A stretch of 5,819 bases of DNA from Thermoplasmatota archaeon. GTDB lineage: Archaea > Thermoplasmatota > Thermoplasmata > Thermoplasmatales > Thermoplasmataceae. The notes under the pieces were generated by a model that was given only the letters and a program-made list of their open reading frames with translations, searched no databases and was not told the DNA's origin. The stretch lies in assembly GCA_023489425.1 (NCBI GenBank), contig JAMDCG010000089.1, positions 1 to 5,819 of the forward strand, written 5' to 3'. A program made the translations under genes and the position numbers. This document shows, piece by piece, positions 1 to 5,658 of this stretch (positions are counted from its first letter, which is position 1; the number at the start of each line of letters is the position of its first letter).

Positions 1-965
1 GAAAGCAAAAGTATCTTTGAATCGTAAAATCCTGTTGAAAGAATGCTTGGTAATTCAATATCTATATTTCCCCTGTGAATTGTTGTACTTGATCCTTTAA
101 CGACACCCCTGACCTCAATATCAGCAGAGGTACTCTTTCCGATCTGGAAGCTGCTGTCTCTGATATCAATGGCCTGATGCCCATTACTAAAGCTTGCACC
201 GAATACCCTGTAATCAGATTCATCCCCTTCCTGTGTCGATTCATTTACAAACAGTAATTTTCCTGAACCGTGATTCACGTGGAATATCTTGAAATTGGAA
301 GACTTTTCCTGAAATGTTCTGACAAATGTAATGTCATTCACTGCTGTGTTCTTGTCCTGAAGATAATTATATTCAAGGGATGCACCTTCATCGAGGAATA
401 TGTATGTAGCCTTCCCCTGTGTTGGATTGCCTGATGCTTCACCTTCGGTGTACCTGGATTCAACAATATTTACCTTTGAGAATTTCCCAATTAATATAAT
501 GTTCTTCTCAGAACCTGAATCCATACCATCATTGTATGCATCTATGGTGAGCTTAACACTTTTATCGCCATCGATCTTTACAAAGTAGCCTCCACTCCAT
601 GATGCGTTTATCAGAAACTCCTCTCTTTCCTTTCCCTTCTTTTCCCAAACTATAGAAGGAAGTTCACTCAATACATCAGTAATATTACTTATTTTTACCC
701 CGGACACTTCCTTCTTGGAAATAATCCTGCCGTTGCCTATCATTACGTCGCATTCGCTGCCCTTTAAGGCTGGCTTAAGTGGTTTGTATAATCCTGTTGC
801 CATTCTTTCAAGGTCTTTTTCTGAAATATCCACATAATCCTTGACTGTGGGACTTTCCTTGTACGACCTTTTTGGTGTTTTGAGATAATTCAGGAATGAA
901 TCCTGTCTGAAATCATAGGCAGGATCTTTTAGTCTTGTTTTTAAAAGATCAGAAAACTGTTCCAT
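1..965 (-). CDS. sufD: SufD, Fe-S cluster assembly scaffold subunit (5' part only, runs off the left edge)
   Basis: I translated this frame by hand. It is open from the ATG at 965 to the window edge, giving 321 complete codons and no stop. SufD pairs with SufB, and the SufBC2D complex assembles Fe-S clusters in the cytoplasm. The N-terminal ~100 residues are helical and divergent. Residues from about 180 onward show the beta-helix style of the SufB/SufD core, ending in RGVVKG (286-291) and IHRGNIDIE (296-304), a typical SufD-like stretch. The C-terminal quarter, including the position equivalent to E. coli SufD His360, lies outside the window, so activity cannot be judged. The start is set by GGATGATC four bases upstream, inside the end of sufB, whose stop is only 6 nt away. 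Position after sufB supports SufD over a second SufB. Confidence 0.9.
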   Translation of the reverse strand, partial: MEQFSDLLKTRLKDPAYDFRQDSFLNYLKTPKRSYKESPTVKDYVDISEKDLERMATGLYKPLKPALKGSECDVMIGNGRIISKKEVSGVKISNITDVLSELPSIVWEKKGKEREEFLINASWSGGYFVKIDGDKSVKLTIDAYNDGMDSGSEKNIILIGKFSKVNIVESRYTEGEASGNPTQGKATYIFLDEGASLEYNYLQDKNTAVNDITFVRTFQEKSSNFKIFHVNHGSGKLLFVNESTQEGDESDYRVFGASFSNGHQAIDIRDSSFQIGKSTSADIEVRGVVKGSSTTIHRGNIDIELPSILSTGFYDSKILLL

Positions 966-969
966 GAAA

Positions 970-977
970 GATCATCC
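970..977 (-). promoter_or_regulatory. Shine-Dalgarno site of sufD
   Basis: GGATGATC on the minus strand overlaps the sufB stop codon and ends 4 nt before the sufD ATG. TGATC matches the 3' part of the archaeal GGAGGTGATC consensus. The overlap with the upstream stop suggests translational coupling of sufB and sufD. Confidence 0.65.
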
Positions 978-2414
978 TACTGCTCCCAGTTTGTTCATTT
1001 CAAGTTTTACCAGTCTGTTCATTTCAATGGCAAATTCCATTGGAATTTCTTTCATTACATCATCCAGGAAACCAAGAACAATCATAGAGCTTGCCTCGTC
1101 CTCTGAGAGTCCTCTTGATCTTAGATATGTAAGTTCTTCTGTTCCTATCTTTCCAACGCTTGCCTCGTGGGAGAATGTTGCAGTGGGTTCATATATCTCA
1201 TCGTGAGGGAACGTTAGTGACTGAGAATCATCGTTTATCAGAAGGGCATCACACTGTACCTTGCTTCTTGAATCATTTGCCCCTTTGTTCATTCTAAGAA
1301 GTCCTCTGTATATTGCCTTTCCGTCCTCAATACTTATGCTCTTTGCAATTATTTTAGATGTAGTATGAGGTGCCAGATGTATGGCCTTTGCGCCAGTATC
1401 CTTGATTGTTCCGGCTCCTGCAAGAGAGATATTCAGGTTTGATGTGGACGCGTAGGGTCCTCTCAGATAGGATGAGGGATATATCATTGTTATCTTGGAA
1501 CCCAGTGATCCGCCGACCCATTCCATTTTTGCCCTTTCGTCTACCCAGGCTCTCTTTGTTGGCATATTGTATACACTCTTTGACCAGTTCTGCACACTTG
1601 TATATCTCACATCTGAATCTTTTTGTGCATATATCTCAACAATTGCGCTGTGAAGTGAATCCTTGTCCCATCTGGGTGCTGTGCATCCTTCGATGTAATG
1701 AACCTTGGAACCTTCATCTCCCACTACTATTGTGTGTTCGAATTGTCCAGTGCTTTCATTGTTCATTCTGAAGTATGTCTGCAGAGGCATATCTATATGA
1801 ACGCCCTTGGGCACATACAGGAATGACCCTCCACTCCATACTGCTCCATTAAGTGCTGCAAACTTATTATCAGTGAATGGAACTGCCTTGCAGAAATAGT
1901 CCTTTACAAGGTCCGGATGGTTCTTTACAGCCGAATCAAGATCCATGAAAACAACTCCCTTATCTTCCCACACCTTTTTCAGTGAATGATACACACCCTC
2001 GCTTTCGTACTGTGCAACTGATCCTGCAAGATATTTTTGCTCCATTTCTGGTATTCCCAGTTTCTGGAATGTATCCTTTATCTGATCTGGCACATCATCC
2101 CAGTTCTGGGATGTTCTCTCATCTGGTCTGTTATAGTATGTGGTGTTTTCCCAGTCTATGCCGGACAAATCAGGTCCCCATGTTGGCATGGGCTTCGATT
2201 GAAATATTTCTAACGCTTTCAATCTCATCCTTCTCATCCAGTCTGGTTCTTTCTTAATCTCTGAAATCTCCTCTACTACAGACTTATTCAAACCCTTTCC
2301 TGTGGAATAGACAGGGCTGAATTTATCATGAAATTCCCAGTCTGAAGCCTTGGAACCTTTCAAACTTTCAACTAATCTTTCTATTTCTTCTTCCTTTGTT
2401 AACTCAACTTCCAT
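972..2414 (-). CDS. sufB: SufB, Fe-S cluster assembly scaffold protein
   Basis: A 480-residue SufB, close to the usual length. SufB is the scaffold on which sulfur and iron are assembled, working with SufC and SufD in the cytoplasm. Visible family landmarks are the helical N-terminal region, GSFLYVPKGVHI (197-207), EGCTAP (242-247), and the C-terminal core with KVQCD (385-389) followed by HEASVGKIG (416-424). Cys388 and Glu417 are 29 residues apart, exactly as E. coli Cys405 and Glu434, the residues implicated in cluster building, so the protein looks competent. A TTG at 2435 in the same frame would add seven residues, but the ATG at 2414 has a strong GGAGTGAT site four bases before it that overlaps that extension. 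I therefore take 2414 as the start, 5 nt after the sufC stop. It is the middle gene of the sufCBD operon. Confidence 0.97.
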   Translation of the reverse strand: MEVELTKEEEIERLVESLKGSKASDWEFHDKFSPVYSTGKGLNKSVVEEISEIKKEPDWMRRMRLKALEIFQSKPMPTWGPDLSGIDWENTTYYNRPDERTSQNWDDVPDQIKDTFQKLGIPEMEQKYLAGSVAQYESEGVYHSLKKVWEDKGVVFMDLDSAVKNHPDLVKDYFCKAVPFTDNKFAALNGAVWSGGSFLYVPKGVHIDMPLQTYFRMNNESTGQFEHTIVVGDEGSKVHYIEGCTAPRWDKDSLHSAIVEIYAQKDSDVRYTSVQNWSKSVYNMPTKRAWVDERAKMEWVGGSLGSKITMIYPSSYLRGPYASTSNLNISLAGAGTIKDTGAKAIHLAPHTTSKIIAKSISIEDGKAIYRGLLRMNKGANDSRSKVQCDALLINDDSQSLTFPHDEIYEPTATFSHEASVGKIGTEELTYLRSRGLSEDEASSMIVLGFLDDVMKEIPMEFAIEMNRLVKLEMNKLGAVG

Positions 2415-2418
2415 CTTT

Positions 2419-2426
2419 ATCACTCC
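2419..2426 (-). promoter_or_regulatory. Shine-Dalgarno site of sufB (decides the start)
   Basis: GGAGTGAT on the minus strand lies 4 nt before the ATG at 2414 and spans the stop codon of sufC (the GAG TGA end of the gene). It is a near-complete archaeal Shine-Dalgarno sequence. It would lie inside the coding region if the upstream TTG at 2435 were used, so it favours the ATG and implies coupled translation of sufC and sufB. Confidence 0.75.
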
Positions 2427-3157
2427 TTTATCCAATCGTAACCTTCTTCCTCTATCTTAAGGGCAAGGTTCTTGTCTCCATTCCTGACAACCTTTCCATC
2501 CACCAGTATGTGAACGAAATCTGGGTCAATATTCTTTAAAATTCTCTGATAGTGCGTTATGATCAGGAAACCGACCTCTTTGCTGTGGTATTTTATTATC
2601 TCCTCTGCAACGAGCCTTAGTGCATCAACATCCAGACCAGAATCTATTTCATCGAGTACCACTATCTTTGGTTTGAGGATTGCCATCTGCAGTATTTCGA
2701 ATCTCTTTCTTTCTCCTCCAGAAAATCCGTCATTAACGGACCTTGACATGAAAGACTCATCTAATCCTACGAGTTTCAGGTGTTCCTTTACCCTGTTGAA
2801 GAATTCTGTGACTGTCACCTTATCTTCAGGATGCAGCTGTTTGTATGCTGTTCGAAGGAATGAAGAAATTTTTACGCCCGGGATAGAGATCGGGCTCTGG
2901 AAAGCAAGAAACAGTCCAGCCCTGGCCCTCTCTTCAGGTGTTTTATCTGTAAGATCTTTACCGTCCAGTATAATTGATCCGCCTTCTATAACATAGTTCG
3001 GGTGGCCTATGAGAACATTTCCCAATGTGCTCTTACCTGCTCCATTAGGTCCCATCAATGCATGGATTTCTCCTCCCTTAACATCAATATCAACCCCTTT
3101 CAGGATCTTCTTTCCCTCCACACTGGCGGAGAGATTGCTAATTTTCAGCTCAACCAT
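2420..3157 (-). CDS. sufC: SufC, ABC-type ATPase of the Fe-S assembly complex
   Basis: A 245-residue soluble ABC ATPase, the normal SufC length. It binds SufB and SufD and uses ATP hydrolysis to drive conformational change during Fe-S cluster assembly; it is not a transporter. All nucleotide-binding elements are present: Walker A GPNGAGKST (36-44), Q-loop Gln87 in AFQSP, signature FSGGE (145-149), Walker B IVVLDE (165-170) with catalytic Glu170, D-loop SGLD (173-176), and switch His202 in ITHYQRIL. The phrases GHPNY, FQSPI.IPGV and DEIDSGLDVDAL are characteristic of SufC among ABC ATPases. The frame stays open upstream to 3328, but the ATG at 3157 matches the family N-terminus and sits about 25 bp after a TATA box, so the mRNA is probably leaderless. 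It is the first gene of sufCBD. Confidence 0.97.
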   Translation of the reverse strand: MVELKISNLSASVEGKKILKGVDIDVKGGEIHALMGPNGAGKSTLGNVLIGHPNYVIEGGSIILDGKDLTDKTPEERARAGLFLAFQSPISIPGVKISSFLRTAYKQLHPEDKVTVTEFFNRVKEHLKLVGLDESFMSRSVNDGFSGGERKRFEILQMAILKPKIVVLDEIDSGLDVDALRLVAEEIIKYHSKEVGFLIITHYQRILKNIDPDFVHILVDGKVVRNGDKNLALKIEEEGYDWIKE

Positions 3158-3168
3158 AATACTAAATT

Positions 3169-3177
3169 GGTTTAACC
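3169..3177. repeat. Small palindrome GGTTTAACC in the sufC promoter
   Basis: A 4-1-4 perfect palindrome located between the sufC TATA box and the putative transcription start (-12 to -20 relative to the sufC ATG). It could be part of an operator, but short AT-rich palindromes are common by chance. Confidence 0.3.
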
Positions 3178-3185
3178 TATTTAAA
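3178..3185 (-). promoter_or_regulatory. TATA box of the sufCBD operon
   Basis: TTTAAATA on the minus strand is a close match to the archaeal box A. Its centre is about 25 bp upstream of the sufC ATG at 3157, which places the transcription start on or next to the first codon (leaderless). No Shine-Dalgarno sequence precedes this ATG, in agreement. Confidence 0.7.
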
Positions 3186-3203
3186 CACTTACTTATGTTT
3201 AAA
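3180..3203. promoter_or_regulatory. Inverted repeat, candidate operator for the SufR-like regulator
   Basis: TTTAAACA - 8 bp - TGTTTAAA: perfect 8-bp arms at 3180-3187 and 3196-3203, with arm centres 16 bp apart. The left arm covers most of the sufC TATA box and the rest covers the region where the TFB-recognition element would lie, so a bound dimer would block sufCBD initiation. That the divergently encoded regulator binds here is inferred from position only. Confidence 0.5.
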
Positions 3204-3226
3204 GTCAATAAACTTAATATAAGTAA
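3189..3226. repeat. Second inverted repeat linking the two divergent promoters
   Basis: TTACTTAT at 3189-3196 is matched by its perfect reverse complement ATAAGTAA at 3219-3226. One arm lies in the spacer of the main inverted repeat and the other on the TATA box of the regulator gene. A smaller palindrome, ACTTA-ATA-TAAGT (3212-3224), is nested in the second arm. This could be a second binding site for autoregulation, or chance in AT-rich DNA. Confidence 0.35.
3214..3221 (+). promoter_or_regulatory. TATA box of the SufR-like regulator gene
   Basis: TTAATATA, centred about 25 bp upstream of the ATG at 3243, again predicts a leaderless transcript. It is back to back with the sufC TATA box, about 36 bp between centres, so one regulator could control both directions. 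Confidence 0.65.
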
Positions 3227-3242
3227 TTTAACTACTCTATAT

Positions 3243-3914
3243 ATGGAAAATGAACTTGCAGTAAGTCCTCTCCTTGGAAAGGTAAAAACAAGTATTCTCA
3301 TGATTCTTGAGAATGGGGAGAAAAGCATGGCTTATCTTGCAGATACACTGGATATGAATAAAACTGCTGTAAAAGAACACATGGATACACTGGAGAAGAT
3401 GGGCTACGTGAAACCATTCTTCAAGAAGGAAGGTACTGGAAGACCTTCCAAATACTATGAGATCAGTCAATCCGGCATGGAACTATTTCCAAAGAAATAT
3501 TCAGAACTCATGGCTACATTTCTCGATGAATTCAGGAATGAATTCGGTGAGATGAAACTGAACCTTCTTCTTGGGCATGTTGCAGATAGATTAATGGAAA
3601 AAGCTGGTTTTAAGAATTCTGAAGGTACTCTTGATGGTAGGGAAAAGAAAATTCAAAGACTGCAAAGTTTTGTTAACGCTCTGAATAAGCTAGGGTATTA
3701 TGCAAAAATGGAAGTTGATGGTGAAACTGTCAGGATCATCAGGCATAACTGTATATTCTATGAAATGGCCAAGAACAATGGAAAGGTAATATGCGACGTT
3801 CTTGGAAAGGACATTATTCAAAGATCAGGAGAAAATAATTTTACCCTGGTTGAAAAGTTCTCCGACGGAGGCAACAAGTGTATAGTTGAAGTTGACCTCA
3901 ATCAGATTGACTGA
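3243..3914 (+). CDS. SufR-like winged-helix transcriptional regulator, probable Fe-S sensor
   Basis: A 223-residue protein. The N-terminal third is a winged helix: recognition-helix region MNKTAVKEHMDTLEKMGYV (38-56), wing with GTGRPSKYYEIS (64-75), then LFPKKYSELM (81-90). The GRP..Y..(T/S)..G...FP..Y..L pattern is that of SufR and its relatives. The C-terminal domain carries exactly three cysteines, Cys170, Cys184 and Cys213 (C-X13-C-X28-C), in the contexts HNC, VIC and NKCIVEV. As I recall it, SufR uses a C-X12-C-X13-C-X14-C type motif, and the X28 gap here equals X13-C-X14 with Asn198 at the missing cysteine. SufR proteins hold a [4Fe-4S] cluster and repress suf genes when loaded. The divergent position next to sufCBD fits that role; DNA binding and cluster binding are inferred. 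The open frame extends upstream to 3009 antisense to sufC, but promoter and homology favour ATG 3243. Confidence 0.85.
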   Translation: MENELAVSPLLGKVKTSILMILENGEKSMAYLADTLDMNKTAVKEHMDTLEKMGYVKPFFKKEGTGRPSKYYEISQSGMELFPKKYSELMATFLDEFRNEFGEMKLNLLLGHVADRLMEKAGFKNSEGTLDGREKKIQRLQSFVNALNKLGYYAKMEVDGETVRIIRHNCIFYEMAKNNGKVICDVLGKDIIQRSGENNFTLVEKFSDGGNKCIVEVDLNQID

Positions 3915-4849
3915 TTCTTAAAATTTTTAAACATATCTGCAACCGTGGCCTTCAGGTCGTATTCTGGCTTGAAGTTCCAGTCCTTTACGGCATCTTCTGT
4001 GTTTATAGAATAGGGCCATGTGTCTGCTATTTTCTGCCTGAAATCAGGATTATATTTTACATTGAAGTCCGGGTTAAGTTTTCTAACTTCTTCCTCCAAT
4101 TCCTTTGGTGAAAAGCTGTATGCCATCACATTATAGGATGTTCTTATTCTTATGCTCTCCTGTGGTGATGTCATCATCCGAAGTGTTGCCTTCATTGCAT
4201 CTGGCATGTAGAGCATTGGCAATTTTGTCTCCTCCTTCAGATAGCATTCGTAAAGGTTGCCCTGGGCTGCGTGCTTTATCATGTCCACAGCATAATCTGT
4301 GGTACCGGCTGTTGGAGCTACCTTATAGCTAAGGAGTCCAGGATATCTTAGACTCCTGACATCAAGATTATACTTGTTGAAATAATACTGTGACAGCATT
4401 TCCGTTGTAAATTTTGTTATGCCATACATTGTTGTTGGAATTGAGTTGTGTCTAATTGGGGCATTCTCTTTCTGAACCTCTGGACCATAGACGCCAATTG
4501 TTGAAGGAATGAATACCTTTTTTACGTCTCTTGTAACACAGGCATTCAGCACATTTACTGTACCTGTTAAATTTACATTGTAGGCAAGGTATGGGTCTTT
4601 TTCACCAGTTGCAGACAGGATTGATGCCAGATGGTATACCTCATCTATATTCCTATTCCTGATTATATTATCCACTGCTTCCCTATCCCTAACATCCAGA
4701 AATTCATAATTGATCCTGCTATTTTCCCTAATTTTTGGTTCCTTCTGTACATCAGTTGCGTATATGGTTCCTCCATAGCTCGCCAGTAGATAATCAATTA
4801 ATTCAGAACCTACCTGCCCCAGAGAACCTGTGATCAAAATGTTGGTCAT
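3902..4849 (-). CDS. tdh: L-threonine 3-dehydrogenase, NAD-dependent, short-chain (epimerase-like) type
   Basis: A 315-residue extended short-chain dehydrogenase. It should oxidise L-threonine with NAD+ to 2-amino-3-oxobutyrate, which a ligase then splits to glycine and acetyl-CoA; it is cytoplasmic. The Rossmann motif is G8-x-x-G11-x-x-G14, with Asp33 at the end of strand 2 favouring NAD over NADP. The catalytic set is Ser116 in IPSTIGVYGP and Tyr142/Lys146 in YGITK. Family markers separate it from UDP-sugar epimerases: RYPGLLSY (168-175), PTAGTTDYAVDM (179-190), and the C-terminal IADTWPYSI...AVKDWNFKPEYDL (274-299). The length is near that of the Thermoplasma volcanium enzyme. The ATG at 4849 has an A/T-rich box about 30 bp upstream and no Shine-Dalgarno. 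Its 3' end overlaps the convergent regulator gene by 13 bp. A generic nucleotide-sugar epimerase is the less likely alternative. Confidence 0.9.
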   Translation of the reverse strand: MTNILITGSLGQVGSELIDYLLASYGGTIYATDVQKEPKIRENSRINYEFLDVRDREAVDNIIRNRNIDEVYHLASILSATGEKDPYLAYNVNLTGTVNVLNACVTRDVKKVFIPSTIGVYGPEVQKENAPIRHNSIPTTMYGITKFTTEMLSQYYFNKYNLDVRSLRYPGLLSYKVAPTAGTTDYAVDMIKHAAQGNLYECYLKEETKLPMLYMPDAMKATLRMMTSPQESIRIRTSYNVMAYSFSPKELEEEVRKLNPDFNVKYNPDFRQKIADTWPYSINTEDAVKDWNFKPEYDLKATVADMFKNFKNQSI

Positions 4850-4875
4850 GTTATGTATATTGATTATAGGTTAAA

Positions 4876-4883
4876 AAATATAA
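4876..4883 (-). promoter_or_regulatory. Probable TATA box of the threonine dehydrogenase gene
   Basis: TTATATTT on the minus strand, centred about 30 bp before the ATG at 4849, predicts a transcript with a leader of only a few bases. The adjacent run of six Ts (4873-4878, read on the minus strand) could instead, or also, serve as an oligo-T terminator for the membrane-protein gene upstream. Confidence 0.5.
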
Positions 4884-4946
4884 TCTTATGCTTATACCTT
4901 TATTAAGTTGTAATGTGGATACTCGTCAAACCAAACTACAGGAGAT

Positions 4947-4959
4947 GATAAAATTTATC
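4947..4959. repeat. Palindrome across the stop codon of the membrane-protein gene
   Basis: GATAAA-A-TTTATC is a perfect 6-1-6 palindrome overlapping the TAA stop at 4955-4957. It is all but GC-free and the loop is only one base, so it is a poor RNA hairpin and an unlikely terminator. It is recorded because it is exact. Confidence 0.3.
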
Positions 4960-5440
4960 TTGACCTAGCCTTCCTTACGTACATTCTCTGGATTACGCTG
5001 CCTGCAATCAGACTTACAATAAATACCACAAAAACAAGAATATTGAATAAAATATCATTGGTTATATAACCAAAATACCCAAGAATGTACAATACTGCAT
5101 ATCCAAGCATCAGAATTATTAGACCCATGAATCGTATGTATATTGGAATTGATGTACGCACCTGCATGTATGGATTCTGAAGGGCTGCACCACTGGTACC
5201 ACCCATTATAAATGAAAGCTGATTAAGAACTCTCCTTTTGTCTCTTGATTCTGGACACATTGGATCTGCTAATGCATTTTTTGCATCTTCCAGCAGCTGA
5301 TTTGCCTTGTCCTTTTCACCCTTTCTATTATAAAGTGTGGCAAGCTCTATTTCCATCCTTGCAAGACTTGCGCAATTGGATATGGGCATCATTTTTTCGT
5401 AATCTACCTGATTCTGAAGATTTTGAATCTTTTCATCCAT
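4955..5440 (-). CDS. Uncharacterised protein: TPR-like N-terminus plus two transmembrane helices
   Basis: I do not recognise a family. The 161-residue product has a hydrophilic, helical N-terminal part with a TPR-like helix-turn-helix (about 22-60, including LARMEIELATLYNRKGEKDKA-type spacing), a linker at 61-100 with NPYMQVR, and two hydrophobic helices (about 103-126 and 130-151) joined by a very short turn (GYITND). It ends in a basic tail (RMYVRKARSR). The positive-inside rule puts both ends in the cytoplasm with a membrane hairpin. Cys23 and Cys62 are its only cysteines. A TTG start at 5449 would add three residues, but the ATG at 5440 lies about 26 bp after a TATA box with no Shine-Dalgarno, so a leaderless ATG is preferred. 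It may be an adaptor recruiting partners to the membrane; that is a guess. Coding character and composition resemble the neighbours. Confidence 0.8.
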   Translation of the reverse strand: MDEKIQNLQNQVDYEKMMPISNCASLARMEIELATLYNRKGEKDKANQLLEDAKNALADPMCPESRDKRRVLNQLSFIMGGTSGAALQNPYMQVRTSIPIYIRFMGLIILMLGYAVLYILGYFGYITNDILFNILVFVVFIVSLIAGSVIQRMYVRKARSR

Positions 5441-5459
5441 TGCTTCCAATTAATCCAAC

Positions 5460-5574
5460 CCCTTTAAATTAAATCCTTATTTCCATAATTCATTTATAGT
5501 CTTGCCATTTTAAGGTATTTCGCTGCTGGCCCTTTCAGAAAGATTCAAAAATCCTTTATTTCCCTTTAAATTAA
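5460..5574. repeat. Pair of 13-bp direct repeats in the 5441-5658 intergenic region
   Basis: CCCTTTAAATTAA occurs at 5460-5472 and 5562-5574. Around them are two further near-identical blocks, ATCCTTATTTCC (5473-5484) and ATCCTTTATTTCC (5551-5563), and a third TTTAAATT at 5625-5632. The first copy contains the TATA box of the membrane-protein gene. The repeats may be duplicated promoter elements. Apart from these and the small palindrome CTTTC-A-GAAAG (5532-5542), I see no gene or RNA in this 218-bp AT-rich stretch. Confidence 0.5.
5463..5470 (-). promoter_or_regulatory. TATA box of the membrane-protein gene
   Basis: AATTTAAA on the minus strand is centred about 26 bp upstream of the ATG at 5440, the leaderless spacing used elsewhere in the window. 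It would be only about 17 bp from the alternative TTG at 5449, which is too close. Confidence 0.6.
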
Positions 5575-5630
5575 GGTTTTCTATAAAGAATATTTTTCAT
5601 ATTTCTATCCTCATGCCTTATTTCTTTAAA

Positions 5631-5638
5631 TTTTATAG
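5631..5638 (+). promoter_or_regulatory. Probable TATA box of the RqcH-like gene
   Basis: TTTTATAG, centred about 25 bp before the GTG at 5659, gives a leaderless transcript. The adjacent TTTAAATT (5625-5632) is an alternative box and would place the start about 4 bases earlier. Confidence 0.5.
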
Positions 5639-5658
5639 GCAATCTGTCATATAGATGT

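Noticed and set aside
62..244. 60-codon minus-strand open frame inside sufD
   Set aside because: It is out of frame with sufD, which is open over the same span and shows family motifs.
1406..1771. 121-codon plus-strand open frame opposite sufB
   Set aside because: It is antisense to conserved sufB motifs, has no start signals, and its composition is that expected of a reversed frame.
2415..2435. TTG start seven codons upstream of the sufB ATG
   Set aside because: It overlaps the end of sufC and would bury the GGAGTGAT ribosome site that precedes the ATG at 2414.
2559..2996. 145-codon plus-strand open frame opposite sufC
   Set aside because: It is a shadow of the strongly conserved sufC coding frame, with no ribosome site, promoter or recognisable domain.
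3009..3242. 78-codon upstream extension of the regulator frame
   Set aside because: It is antisense to the Walker A region of sufC and crosses the intergenic promoters; the SufR-like N-terminus starts at 3243.
3158..3328. 57-codon N-terminal extension of sufC
   Set aside because: It runs across the divergent promoter and into the regulator gene, has no family similarity, and lies upstream of the TATA box that fits the ATG at 3157.
4105..4332. Plus-strand open frame opposite the threonine dehydrogenase gene
   Set aside because: It is a shadow of the dehydrogenase frame with no independent signals.
3902..4849. UDP-glucose 4-epimerase as the product
   Set aside because: The fold is shared, but the PTAGTTDYA and ADTWPYSI segments are those of the threonine dehydrogenase branch.
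4947..4959. Palindrome at the membrane-protein stop as an intrinsic terminator
   Set aside because: It is almost pure A/T with a one-base loop and no T-run after it on the minus strand, so it would not form a stable hairpin.
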